From NCBI RefSeq assembly GCF_021343995.1, contig NZ_JAJTTE010000005.1, positions 150,620-214,619 on the forward strand: a stretch of DNA of 64,000 nucleotides, written 5' to 3'. Source of the DNA: Pseudonocardia terrae. GTDB lineage: Bacteria > Actinomycetota > Actinomycetes > Mycobacteriales > Pseudonocardiaceae. The position numbers and the translations under genes are program-made. Each line of letters starts with the position of its first letter. The stretch's first letter is position 1. Below, piece by piece: positions 17,965-25,959 of the stretch. The notes beneath the pieces are model-generated. The model was given only the letters and a program-made list of their open reading frames with translations, searched no databases and was not told where the DNA came from.

Positions 17965-18792
17965 ATGGGGCGGGTCGAGGGCAAGGTCGCGTTCATCACC
18001 GGGGCCGCGCGCGGGCAGGGGCGCAGTCACGCGGTGCGCCTGGCCGAGGAGGGCGCGGACATCATCGCGATCGACACGACGAAGCAGGTCGACTCGGTGC
18101 CCTACCCGTTGGCGACGGCGGAGGACCTGGCCGAGACGGTGCGCCTGGTCGAGGCGCTGGACCGGCGGATCGTGGCGCGGGAGGCCGACGTGCGGGACGC
18201 GGCGTCGCTGGCGGCGGCGGTGGAGGCGGGGGTCGGGGAGTTCGGCCGGTTGGACATCGTGTGCGCCAACGCCGGGATCTCCAGTCCGGCGTCGACGTTG
18301 GAGATGTCCGAGCAGACCTGGCAGGACATGCTCGACATCAACCTGACCGGGGTGTGGAAGTCGCTGAAGGTGTCGGTGCCGCACATCATCTCCGGCGGCC
18401 GGGGCGGCGCGGTGGTGATCACGAGCTCGTTGGCGGCGATCTGGGCCAACGAGAACACCGCGCACTACAGCGCGGCCAAGGCCGGGCTGGTGATGATGGC
18501 CAAGGTGATGGCCAAGGAGTGGGCAGAGCACTCGATCCGGGTCAATACCGTGCACCCGACCACGGTGGCCACGGACATGATCCTCAACGACGCCACCTAC
18601 AAGCTGTTCCGGCCGGACCTGGAGAACCCGACGCGGACGGACTTCGAGGAGGCCGCGCGCACGCTGAACCGGCTCCCGGTCGCAGCGTTGGAACCGCGGG
18701 ACATCTCCGAGACGGTGCTGCACCTGGTCGCCGACAGCGGCCGCTACATCACCGGCACGACCCAGGTGGTCGACGCCGGCGGACAGCTCTAG
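17965..18792 (+). CDS. mycofactocin-coupled SDR-family dehydrogenase
   Basis: 275 residues from ATG 17965, chosen over ATG 17944 because GGAGG lies seven bases upstream of it. It begins MGRVEGKVAFITGAARGQGR with the cofactor motif TGAARGQGRSHAVRLA. An insert after the second strand, DTTKQVDSVPYPLATAEDL, is the hallmark of the mycofactocin-coupled subfamily. The catalytic YSAAK and the preceding serine are present, and NTVHPTTVATDMI is also typical. Such enzymes hold NAD tightly and pass hydride to the redox peptide cofactor mycofactocin during alcohol oxidation. The mycofactocin biosynthesis genes are not in this window. It is divergent from an MftR-like regulator. Confidence 0.9.
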   Translation: MGRVEGKVAFITGAARGQGRSHAVRLAEEGADIIAIDTTKQVDSVPYPLATAEDLAETVRLVEALDRRIVAREADVRDAASLAAAVEAGVGEFGRLDIVCANAGISSPASTLEMSEQTWQDMLDINLTGVWKSLKVSVPHIISGGRGGAVVITSSLAAIWANENTAHYSAAKAGLVMMAKVMAKEWAEHSIRVNTVHPTTVATDMILNDATYKLFRPDLENPTRTDFEEAARTLNRLPVAALEPRDISETVLHLVADSGRYITGTTQVVDAGGQL

Positions 18793-18861
18793 CGAAAGGC
18801 ACGGACGGACACCTGCTGATACCCGGCGTCAACGCAAACCCGGTACGCGACTGACGTAACG

Positions 18862-18879
18862 GGTGGGGTGCGCCCCACC
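18862..18879. terminator. hairpin downstream of the mycofactocin-coupled SDR
   Basis: A perfect stem with 7-base arms (GGTGGGG / CCCCACC) and a 4-base loop lies 70 bases after the SDR stop and before the aldoxime dehydratase gene. There is no T-tract, so an intrinsic terminator is possible but unproven. Confidence 0.4.
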
Positions 18880-18974
18880 GCCGGCACGTCCGGTCGCGAG
18901 GGCGCCCGCGACGGGAAGTGCTGCGGCGCACGGCACCCTCGCGGCGGACCTTGCCGCCGTGCGACGCTGGAACC

Positions 18975-19937
18975 ATGGTCGACATCGCCGTCGAGTCCGC
19001 CGTCCCGGCCCACCTCCGAACTGTCCGCGGCCGCCCGCTGCGGGTCCCGGAGGACTACGTGCCGCAGTTCCCGTCGTTCGTCGCGCGCCATCCGGAGTCG
19101 GTGTCGCAGCTGGTCATGGCCTACCTCGGCGGCGCGGCCACCCCGGATCTCGACGGCGCGGACGGGCCCCGCCACCACGACCGCGCGGTGGGCCATGGCG
19201 AGACCGTCACCACGGCCTACTGGGACGATCCCACCGCCTTCGAGCGGTGGGCGGCGGCGCACCGGGCGGCCTGGCTCGCGACTCCCGGGCACTGGCTCGA
19301 GGTCGCGGCACCGGGTGTCGAGCGCTACGAGACGATCTTCGGCAGGAGGAGCAGACCGGAAGGCGCGGCGGTGCTCGCCGAGGGCTTCAGCGGCGCGATC
19401 CGCGAGCACGGCTACTGGGGCGGTATGCGGGACCGGATGGCCGCCGCTCAGACCGATCCGCTGCACCGGCCCGGTGACCTCGCCGCGGAACAGGAGGGCG
19501 ACGTCGTCCGGGTCCGGCCGCAGGGCAGCCTCTGTCTGATCCGCTCCGGTCAGGACTGGACCGACACCACCGGCGACGAACGTCGGATGTACCTCGAGGA
19601 GATCGAGCCACGGCTGCGGGAGGGCATGGAGTTCCTCCGCACCGAGGGCCGCGCGGTCGGCTGTCTCGCCAACCGTTATCTCACCGTTCTCGACGCCGAC
19701 GGGGCCCCGAGCGAGCGCAGCTACGGGTGGAGCTGGTGGCGGAGCCTGGCGGACCTGGAGCGCTGGGCAGAGTCGCACCCCACCCACCTCGAGATCTTCG
19801 GCGCCTTCGGGAGGATGGCCGCCGCCCAGCGGGGCCGCATCGACCTGCGGCTCTACCACGAGGTCGTGGTGGTGGAGCCGCACGAGGCGTGGTTCGGCTA
19901 CCGGGACTGCGCGCCGGGCACCGGGCTGCTGCCCTAG
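18975..19937 (+). CDS. haem-containing aldoxime dehydratase (phenylacetaldoxime dehydratase family)
   Basis: 320 residues, slightly shorter than the ~350 of characterised enzymes. The family signatures are clear: HGYWGGMRDRM near residue 155, SGQDW near residue 190 (the serine that binds the substrate), and AESHPTHLEIFG near residue 268, containing the proximal haem histidine. RLYHEVVVVE near residue 293 carries the distal catalytic histidine. The enzyme dehydrates an aldoxime (R-CH=N-OH) to a nitrile on ferrous haem. Nitrilase or nitrile hydratase genes usually sit next to it, but none is seen here. Its neighbours are a mycofactocin-coupled SDR and a convergent acyl-CoA ligase, which could act on the downstream aldehyde or acid. 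Confidence 0.9.
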   Translation: MVDIAVESAVPAHLRTVRGRPLRVPEDYVPQFPSFVARHPESVSQLVMAYLGGAATPDLDGADGPRHHDRAVGHGETVTTAYWDDPTAFERWAAAHRAAWLATPGHWLEVAAPGVERYETIFGRRSRPEGAAVLAEGFSGAIREHGYWGGMRDRMAAAQTDPLHRPGDLAAEQEGDVVRVRPQGSLCLIRSGQDWTDTTGDERRMYLEEIEPRLREGMEFLRTEGRAVGCLANRYLTVLDADGAPSERSYGWSWWRSLADLERWAESHPTHLEIFGAFGRMAAAQRGRIDLRLYHEVVVVEPHEAWFGYRDCAPGTGLLP

Positions 19938-20005
19938 TGCGTCCGCCGGGCCGACGCGCCGGTGGTCCGCCGCCCGTTCGGAGCTGCCGCGATGCCGCTC
20001 GGGTG

Positions 20006-20026
20006 CCCGTTGACCGCTCGAACGGG
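20006..20026. terminator. hairpin between convergent genes
   Basis: CCCGTT and AACGGG form a perfect 6-bp stem around a 9-base loop, directly after the stop of the minus-strand ligase and 70 bases after the aldoxime dehydratase stop. ATTT follows on the plus strand. It could serve both genes as a terminator. Confidence 0.45.
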
Positions 20027-20029
20027 ATT

Positions 20030-21604
20030 TCAGCGTGCCGAGGCCTGGTGGCCAGTCGGAACGTGCTTGTACTGCTCCCGCATGATGTGCTTCAGGACCC
20101 GGCCGACGGCGTTGCGGGGCAGTTCCTCCTCGAACACGACGTACTTCGGGACGTTGTAGCCGGCGATGTTGCGGCGCACATACTGCTTCAGCTCCTCGGC
20201 GGTGTCGTCCGTGGCCTTCCCGGTCGGCGTCAGGACCACCGCTGCGAGGACCGACTCACCGTAGAGCTCGTCGGGCACGCCCACGACGGCGACGTCCGCG
20301 ACATCGGGATGGCGACGGATCTGCTCCTCGACCTGCTTGCAGTACACGTTCTGCCCGCCGGACCGGATCATCTCCTTCTTCCGGTCGACGATGAAGTAGA
20401 AGCCGTCCGCATCCCGCACCGCCACGTCGCCGGTGTGGAGCAGACCGTCGTCCAGCGCCCGCGCCGTCTCCGACGGGTTCTGCCAGTACCCGGTCATCAT
20501 GGGGCCGCGTACGCAGATCTCGCCCGCCTGGCCGTCCGGGCAGGGGTTCCCGTCGTCGTCGAGCAGGACGACGTCCACACCCGGGAGGGGGCGGCCGATG
20601 GAACCCCATTTCTCGAACACGTGTTGCGGGTCGCAGAGGCAGATGAAGGGCCCGGCCTCGGTCTGACCGTACTGGTGGGCGAGTTCGGCCCGACCCTCTC
20701 GCACGCCGAGCAACTCGACGACCTCGTGTGTCGTACGGTCGGCGGATCCGCCGAGGAACGCCAGACGGATCGAGGAGAGGTCCGGCCGGCGGTCGCCGGC
20801 GGCGTCGATGATCCGGCGCCACATGACAGGCGCCGAGAGGATCACGCTCGTGCCCTGTTCCTCGATCGCGCGCAACGCCTCCACCTCGTGGAACTCGCGG
20901 AGGAGGATCGTGCGCGCCCCGACCAGCAGGTAGAGCTTGATGTGGTCCCACAGGCCGACGTGGAACGCCGGGAACATGGCGAGGAAGGTGTCGTCACTGC
21001 GGATCGCCAGGGCGAGCGAGCACGCGAACGCGTCGTCGACCGTGCGCCGCTGGGACAGCATCGCCCCCTTGGGAACACCTGTGGTTCCGGAAGTGAAGAT
21101 GATGAGGTGGGGGTCCGCGCCGCTCACCGATGTCTCGGGTTCGACCCCGGAACGGCCCTCCGTGCTGAACCGCGGACGGCCCGCAGCCGCCTCGGTGTCC
21201 GCGCGCAGACCGAATGCCATGGCGCGCGGCGCGCGGCTCGCACCCGCCAGGGCGTTGTCCATCAGATCGGCGAGATCGTCCTCGTAGAGAGCGAGGGCGG
21301 GAGTGACCTCGTCGATCACCCGCGCGAGCTCGCCGGCGCGCTGCCAGAAGCTGAGCGGGACCAGGATCGCCCCCAGCTTCGCGGTGGCGAAGTACAGCGC
21401 GACGTACTCGGGAGAGTTCTTCGCGAGCACCACGACCCGGTCGCCGTGCCCGACGCCGAGTTCGGCCAATGCGGCTGCGGTCCGGTTGGTCAGCGCGTTG
21501 AGTTCGCCGTAGTTGAGGATCTTGTCGCGGAACACGATCGCGGGGTCGTGAGAACGGTGGACGGCGTGCAGGCGGATGATGTCGCCGACGAGCTCCATGG
21601 ACAT
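20030..21604 (-). CDS. acyl-CoA synthetase (AMP-forming)
   Basis: 524 residues; GGGAG sits four bases before the ATG at 21604. The adenylation motif is IIFTSGTTGVPKGAMLSQ near residue 175. HQYGQTEAGPF (motif A5), GLLHTGDVA (A7) and the hinge/A8 region VDRKKEMIRSGGQNVY follow, and the A10 lysine segment reads RNAVGRVLKHIMREQ. It activates a carboxylic acid to its AMP ester and then the CoA thioester. It is 43% to 50%-looking in layout to the second ligase at 22836 (same FHVGxWDHxKLYxLVGARTxLLREF block), so the two are probably paralogues. It is co-transcribed with the upstream small biotin carrier. Confidence 0.92.
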   Translation of the reverse strand: MSMELVGDIIRLHAVHRSHDPAIVFRDKILNYGELNALTNRTAAALAELGVGHGDRVVVLAKNSPEYVALYFATAKLGAILVPLSFWQRAGELARVIDEVTPALALYEDDLADLMDNALAGASRAPRAMAFGLRADTEAAAGRPRFSTEGRSGVEPETSVSGADPHLIIFTSGTTGVPKGAMLSQRRTVDDAFACSLALAIRSDDTFLAMFPAFHVGLWDHIKLYLLVGARTILLREFHEVEALRAIEEQGTSVILSAPVMWRRIIDAAGDRRPDLSSIRLAFLGGSADRTTHEVVELLGVREGRAELAHQYGQTEAGPFICLCDPQHVFEKWGSIGRPLPGVDVVLLDDDGNPCPDGQAGEICVRGPMMTGYWQNPSETARALDDGLLHTGDVAVRDADGFYFIVDRKKEMIRSGGQNVYCKQVEEQIRRHPDVADVAVVGVPDELYGESVLAAVVLTPTGKATDDTAEELKQYVRRNIAGYNVPKYVVFEEELPRNAVGRVLKHIMREQYKHVPTGHQASAR

Positions 21605-21640
21605 GTGTCTCCCGACAGGTGCGAGGGCGGGTGAGCCGGG

Positions 21641-21853
21641 TCAGTCGAGGACGACGAGCAGGTCGCCGTTCTCCACTGCCGCGCCCTCGGCGACGGCGAC
21701 CTTGGTGACGGTGCCGGCCCGCTCCGCGAGGATCGGGATCTCCGTCTTCATGCACTCGATGACGGCGACGGTGTCGCCGGCCGCGAGCCGACTCCCTTCG
21801 GTCACAGGAATGCGGACGACGCTTCCCATCATCTCGCTCCGAATATCGGCCAT
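21641..21853 (-). CDS. stand-alone biotinyl carrier domain protein
   Basis: A 70-residue protein consisting only of a biotinyl/lipoyl domain. The biotinylation site is ECMKTE with Lys36 (the usual form is EAMKM), flanked by the beta-hammerhead glycines (GSRLAAGDTV and GAAVENGDLLVVLD). GAGGA lies six bases before the ATG. It would carry carboxyl-biotin between a biotin carboxylase and a carboxyltransferase. The carboxyltransferase at 29123 in the same gene cluster has no carrier domain, so the two may be partners (inference). No free biotin carboxylase gene is in the window; only the fused protein at 32774 has that domain. Confidence 0.88.
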   Translation of the reverse strand: MADIRSEMMGSVVRIPVTEGSRLAAGDTVAVIECMKTEIPILAERAGTVTKVAVAEGAAVENGDLLVVLD

Positions 21854-21950
21854 GCGCCATCCTCACTGATCGGACCATCGCCGTGTGGATCTACGTGCTC
21901 GTTGTACGCCTGAGTCGGAAAAGCTGTCAACGCTTCTTCTCGGGTGCAGA

Positions 21951-21964
21951 ACCGACCGCTCGGT
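21951..21964. promoter_or_regulatory. palindrome in the ligase/TetR intergenic region
   Basis: ACCGA-CCGC-TCGGT is a perfect inverted repeat with 5-base arms, 22 bases upstream of the -35 element of the TetR gene. Related half-sites (CCGAACGG, ACGGTTG) lie just downstream. It is a possible operator for the TetR regulator at 22051 controlling both divergent units. Confidence 0.45.
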
Positions 21965-21985
21965 AGGGCCTTTCCGAACGGACGG

Positions 21986-22015
21986 TTGACCGTGACGGTT
22001 GTCCGAGGCTAATCT
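21986..22015 (+). promoter_or_regulatory. sigma-70-type promoter of the TetR gene
   Basis: TTGACC (21986-21991), an 18-base spacer and TAATCT (22010-22015) form a good vegetative promoter 36 bases before the ATG at 22051. Confidence 0.6.
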
Positions 22016-22050
22016 CCTGCTGTCCGGGTCGGCAGACGGCAGGAGAGCTC

Positions 22051-22767
22051 ATGTCGGAGGCCGGACACATCGCGCACGACGTCCCGGAAGCGAGGCGTCC
22101 GGTCGCCCCCAAGGCGCGGCCGCAGGAAGTCAACGAGTCCCGTTACGAGCACATCGTCGACGTCGCAGCGGAGCTATTCCGCCGTAAAGGCTATGCCGCC
22201 ACGAGTATCAACGACATCGCCGAGGCGGCCGGCCTGATGAAGGGAAGTCTCTACCACTACATCAACTCCAAGGAAGACCTTCTGTCGGCCATCGTCGACC
22301 AGGCGCACCACAACACGGCCTCGCTCGGCGAAGAGTTGCTGGCGGCGGATGCAACCGCCGAGGACAAGCTCCGCTTCGTCGTGCGGCGGCACCTGCGCGG
22401 GACCGAGCAGAACCAGACCAAGATCCAGGTCCTGTATCGCGAGTTCCCGGTCCTCCCCGCCGAACGCTTCGCCGAGGTCATCCGCAGGCGGGACACCTAC
22501 GAGCGGGCGGTTCGCGAGCTGGTGCGCCAGGGACAACGGGAGGGCACGTTCGCCCCGACGCTCAATCCCTGGCTGACGGCGGCGTCGATCCTGGCGACGT
22601 TGAACTCGGTCCAGGCGTGGTTCACGCCGGACGGGCCGATGAGTATGACGGAGATCATCGACGGCTACACGGCTCTCCTCCTGCGGAGCGTGGGCGTGGA
22701 GACCGAGAACGGTCCTGCGGGCCCGGCCGGGAAGACGTCGGCCGAGGACGCCGGCGAGCCGGGCTGA
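22051..22767 (+). CDS. TetR-family regulator (acyl-CoA/lipid type)
   Basis: 238 residues; GGAGAG lies close before the ATG. The helix-turn-helix reads FRRKGYAATSINDIAEAAGL then MKGSLYHYINSKEDLL, the form seen in KstR2-like and other lipid-catabolism repressors. The C-terminal domain is helical with HPxG-like turns absent, and the tail (last ~20 residues) is Gly/Ala/Glu-rich and probably disordered. It lies between divergent acyl-CoA ligase genes and heads the transporter operon. It most likely responds to an acyl-CoA made by one of those ligases and controls uptake (inference). Confidence 0.88.
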   Translation: MSEAGHIAHDVPEARRPVAPKARPQEVNESRYEHIVDVAAELFRRKGYAATSINDIAEAAGLMKGSLYHYINSKEDLLSAIVDQAHHNTASLGEELLAADATAEDKLRFVVRRHLRGTEQNQTKIQVLYREFPVLPAERFAEVIRRRDTYERAVRELVRQGQREGTFAPTLNPWLTAASILATLNSVQAWFTPDGPMSMTEIIDGYTALLLRSVGVETENGPAGPAGKTSAEDAGEPG

Positions 22768-22835
22768 CCCTGCGGCCCGCTCCGGCCCGGGTACGCCGAG
22801 GTGCCCGGGGTGTCGAGGAGAGCGAGGTTCGAGAC

Positions 22836-24404
22836 GTGATCGGAGTGGGCGACATCGTCCGCGTCAACGCGCGACACCTCGGTGACCGGGAGGCGCTGGT
22901 CACCCTGGCGGAGCGCATCACCCACCGCGAGTTCAACCATCGAGTGAACCGGATCGCAGCCGGGCTCACCGGATTCGGGGTGCGAGCGGGGGACCGGGTC
23001 GCGGTCCTGAGCCGCAACCATCCGGACTACGTCGCCACCTACTTCGCACTCGCCAAACTGGGTGCCGCCCTCGTGCCGCTCAACTTCTGGCACCGCGCGA
23101 CAGAACACCGGTTCGTGCTCGACGACGCCGCGCCCCGGGTCGTGATCGTCGAGGACGAGTTCGGCGACGTGATCCGATCGGCGTCGGAGGGGCGGACGGG
23201 GACCCGGCTCGTCGAGGTCCCTGCCGGATACTCCGACGGCCGGTCGGACCCTCCGTGGGAGGCGGTCTACGGACCGCCGGACTCGCCTGAACCCCTGTCG
23301 GTCACCGATCTCGACCTGCCGCACATGGTCCTGTACACGTCGGGCACGACGGGTAGGCCCAAGGGAGCCGTGCTGTCCCAGCGGCGTACGGTCGAGGACG
23401 CCTACTCGATGGCCCTGGCCCTGCGCATCGGTTCGAACGACACGTTCATCGAGTACCACCCACCCTTCCACGTCGGGAACTGGGACCATCTCAAGCTCTA
23501 CTTCCTGGTCGGTGCCCGCACGGTCCTCCTGCGCGAGTTCGAGCCCTCCGCCGTCCTCGACGCGGTGGAGCGTGAACGGGTGTCGGTGATGCTGGCCGGG
23601 AGCACCATGCTCAAGCGCCTCGTCGAACACCCGACCTTCGCGACCCGGGACTACTCCGGCCTCCGTCTACTCTACGGCGGCAACTACGACCCGTCGGGAG
23701 CGCCGGCGAAGGCCATCGCCGACCTGGGAGCACGAGACGGCAAGGTCGCCGTCGCCGCCACCTACGGGCTCACCGAGGCCGGCCCGTTCGTCACGCTCTG
23801 CCCGCCCGAGGAGGCGCTCGACCGCGTCGGGACGATCGGCAGGCCGATCCCCGGCGTCGAGATCACGCTGCTCGGCGACGACGGGAACCCGGTCGTACGG
23901 GGCACTCCGGGTGAGCTCTGCGTAGCCGGCCCCCACCTCAGCGAGTACCTCGGTCTGCCGGACGTCACGGCGGAGACCCTCGCCGGAGGGCTACTGCACA
24001 CTGGCGACATCGCCGTCGAGGACGAGGAGGGCTACTTCTGGCTCGTCGACCGGCTCAAGGACATGGTCCGCTCGGGCGGGCACAACGTGTACTCGAAGGT
24101 CGTGGAGAACTGCCTGGTCGAGCACCCGTCGGTGCGCGACGCCGCGGTCGTCGCGGTCCCCGATCCCGAGTTCGGGGAGGCGGTGTGCGCGGTCGTCGTC
24201 CCGGCGGACCTCCACGACGACGGCCTCGCGGACGATCTCCGGGACTGGGTCCGTGGACGGATCGCCGGCTACAACGTGCCCAAGCACGTCTTCCTCACCG
24301 ACGAGCTGCCCAAGAGTGCGATCGGCAAGACGCTCAAGCGCCGGCTGCGCGAGGAGTACGGATCCCGCGTGCAGCAGCTGATCGCGAGCGGAGCGGCCAC
24401 GTGA
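22836..24404 (+). CDS. acyl-CoA synthetase (AMP-forming), transporter-linked
   Basis: 522 residues from GTG 22836. The core motifs are MVLYTSGTTGRPKGAVLSQ, ATYGLTEAGPF, GLLHTGDIA and VDRLKDMVRSGGHNVY, with the A10 lysine in KSAIGKTLKRRL near the C-terminus. It is a paralogue of the ligase at 20030. Its stop overlaps the start of the ABC ATPase gene (GTGA), so it is translated with the importer. This arrangement suggests that the imported substrate is a carboxylic acid that is trapped as its CoA thioester. The substrate is not predictable from the sequence. Confidence 0.92.
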   Translation: MIGVGDIVRVNARHLGDREALVTLAERITHREFNHRVNRIAAGLTGFGVRAGDRVAVLSRNHPDYVATYFALAKLGAALVPLNFWHRATEHRFVLDDAAPRVVIVEDEFGDVIRSASEGRTGTRLVEVPAGYSDGRSDPPWEAVYGPPDSPEPLSVTDLDLPHMVLYTSGTTGRPKGAVLSQRRTVEDAYSMALALRIGSNDTFIEYHPPFHVGNWDHLKLYFLVGARTVLLREFEPSAVLDAVERERVSVMLAGSTMLKRLVEHPTFATRDYSGLRLLYGGNYDPSGAPAKAIADLGARDGKVAVAATYGLTEAGPFVTLCPPEEALDRVGTIGRPIPGVEITLLGDDGNPVVRGTPGELCVAGPHLSEYLGLPDVTAETLAGGLLHTGDIAVEDEEGYFWLVDRLKDMVRSGGHNVYSKVVENCLVEHPSVRDAAVVAVPDPEFGEAVCAVVVPADLHDDGLADDLRDWVRGRIAGYNVPKHVFLTDELPKSAIGKTLKRRLREEYGSRVQQLIASGAAT

Positions 24405-25186
24405 CCGCTGCGGCCGCTGACCCCGCCCCGAACGACGTCGCCCTCGCGGTCCGGAACGTCACGAAGACGTTCAAGGGCGTCCGGGCCCTGACCGACGTCT
24501 CCATAGACTTCCGCCGTGGTCGCATCACCGGCTTCGTCGGCCCGAACGGTGCCGGGAAGTCCACACTGGTGAACGTCGCGTCCGGCCTCCTGCATCCCGA
24601 CAGCGGCCGGATCGAGCTCGACGGCAAGGACGTGACGGGCCTGGGGTTGGCCGCGCACGCCCGCCTGGGGATCGTGCGCACCTTCCAGCATCCTCGCCTC
24701 TTCGGTGGCCACACGGCCGGCGAGATGGTCCGGACCGCGCTGAGGGCACCGTCCACCGACGGCCGAACCCGGGATGCGGGGGAGGTCCTCGCCCATTTCG
24801 CGCTCGAGCACGTCACCGATGTCGTCGTCGACGATCTGCCGTACGGCACGAAGAAGCTGCTGAACGTCGCCATCGCCTGGGCCCTGCGCCCGAGGGTTCT
24901 CCTGCTCGACGAACCCTTCGCCGGGGTCGGCCATGGGGACCGGGAGCTGTTCGTCGACGCGATCGCCGCCGTCGCGGAAAGCGGTGTCGCAGTGGGGCTC
25001 ATCGAGCACAACGTCGGTGTGGTGATGCGGCTGTCGAGCCAGCTCGTGGTGCTCGACTCGGGAAGGGTCATCTTCGACGGCGATCCCGTCGAAGGGCAGC
25101 GCGACCCGGAGGTGCTCGCCGCGTACTTCGGCGATCCCGATGCCCCTGCCCTGCCCGCGATGGTGGGGGAGAACGACGATGAATGA
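24401..25186 (+). CDS. branched-chain amino acid-type ABC transporter ATPase (LivG-like)
   Basis: 261 residues from GTG 24401. Walker A is GPNGAGKST, the Q-loop segment is VRTFQHPRLF and Walker B is VLLLDEPFAGVG. The signature motif is unusual, LPYGTKKLLNVA instead of LSYGxQRxLEIA. Switch histidine is in LIEHNVGVVM. It is the first of the two ATPases of a Liv-type importer and overlaps the LivF-like gene by eight bases. Relatives import amino acids, amides, urea or aromatic acids; the surrounding CoA ligase and carboxylase genes favour a carboxylate. Confidence 0.9.
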   Translation: MTAAAADPAPNDVALAVRNVTKTFKGVRALTDVSIDFRRGRITGFVGPNGAGKSTLVNVASGLLHPDSGRIELDGKDVTGLGLAAHARLGIVRTFQHPRLFGGHTAGEMVRTALRAPSTDGRTRDAGEVLAHFALEHVTDVVVDDLPYGTKKLLNVAIAWALRPRVLLLDEPFAGVGHGDRELFVDAIAAVAESGVAVGLIEHNVGVVMRLSSQLVVLDSGRVIFDGDPVEGQRDPEVLAAYFGDPDAPALPAMVGENDDE

Positions 25187-25913
25187 CGCACCGCTTCTCG
25201 AGATCACGGGCCTCGAAGCCGGCTACAGCGGTTCCCGGGTGCTGGACGGGGTCGATCTCGCCGTGCACGCCGGCGAGGCGGTCGTGGTCGTCGGGCCGAA
25301 CGGGGCCGGGAAGTCGACCCTGCTCAAGACGATCTCCGGGCTGATCCGGGCCGGTGGGGGCCGGATCCGCTTCGACGGCGACGACGTGACGAACTGGCCG
25401 ACACATCGCCTCGTGGCCGCCGGGATCGTCCAGGTCCCGGAGGGCAGGCAGGTCTTCCCCGGACTGTCCGTCGCGGAGAACCTCCGCCTCGGCGCTTTCG
25501 CGCTCGGTCGTTCGACGGGTGCCACCGACGACCGGTTGGACCAGGTACTGCACATGTTCCCGCGGTTGCGGGAGCGCTACGGCCAGGACGCGGAGAACCT
25601 CTCCGGTGGCGAGCAGCAGATGCTCGCCATCGGCCGCGGGCTCATGGCCCGACCCCGGTTGCTGATGGTCGACGAGCCGACGCTCGGGCTGGCCCCGGTC
25701 GTCGTGCAGCAGCTGATCGGCTACTTCGCCTACATCCGGTCGGAGTTCGACACGACGCTCCTGGTCGCCGAGCAGAACCTCTATCTGCTGGAGAAGGTCG
25801 CCGACCGAGGATGCCGGCTCGCCGACGGTCGGCTGAGCGAGTACAGCGCCGACGGGGCGGACGCGTCGCGCGACGGCCTCCTCGGAACCTATGCCGGTGA
25901 GATCGGCACCTGA
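25179..25913 (+). CDS. branched-chain amino acid-type ABC transporter ATPase (LivF-like)
   Basis: 244 residues. The ATG at 25179, just behind GGGGGAG, was chosen over an upstream in-frame ATG. Walker A is GPNGAGKST, the signature is LSGGEQQMLAIGR and Walker B is LLMVDEPTLGLAP. The family motif QVPEGRQVFPGLSVAENLRLG is shared with LivF. It pairs with the LivG-like ATPase whose 3' end it overlaps, and energises the LivH/LivM-like channel encoded downstream. Confidence 0.93.
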   Translation: MNDAPLLEITGLEAGYSGSRVLDGVDLAVHAGEAVVVVGPNGAGKSTLLKTISGLIRAGGGRIRFDGDDVTNWPTHRLVAAGIVQVPEGRQVFPGLSVAENLRLGAFALGRSTGATDDRLDQVLHMFPRLRERYGQDAENLSGGEQQMLAIGRGLMARPRLLMVDEPTLGLAPVVVQQLIGYFAYIRSEFDTTLLVAEQNLYLLEKVADRGCRLADGRLSEYSADGADASRDGLLGTYAGEIGT

Positions 25914-25959
25914 GCGCACGCCGATCCCGTCCATCCGCCCTCGAGCACAACGGAGTGTC

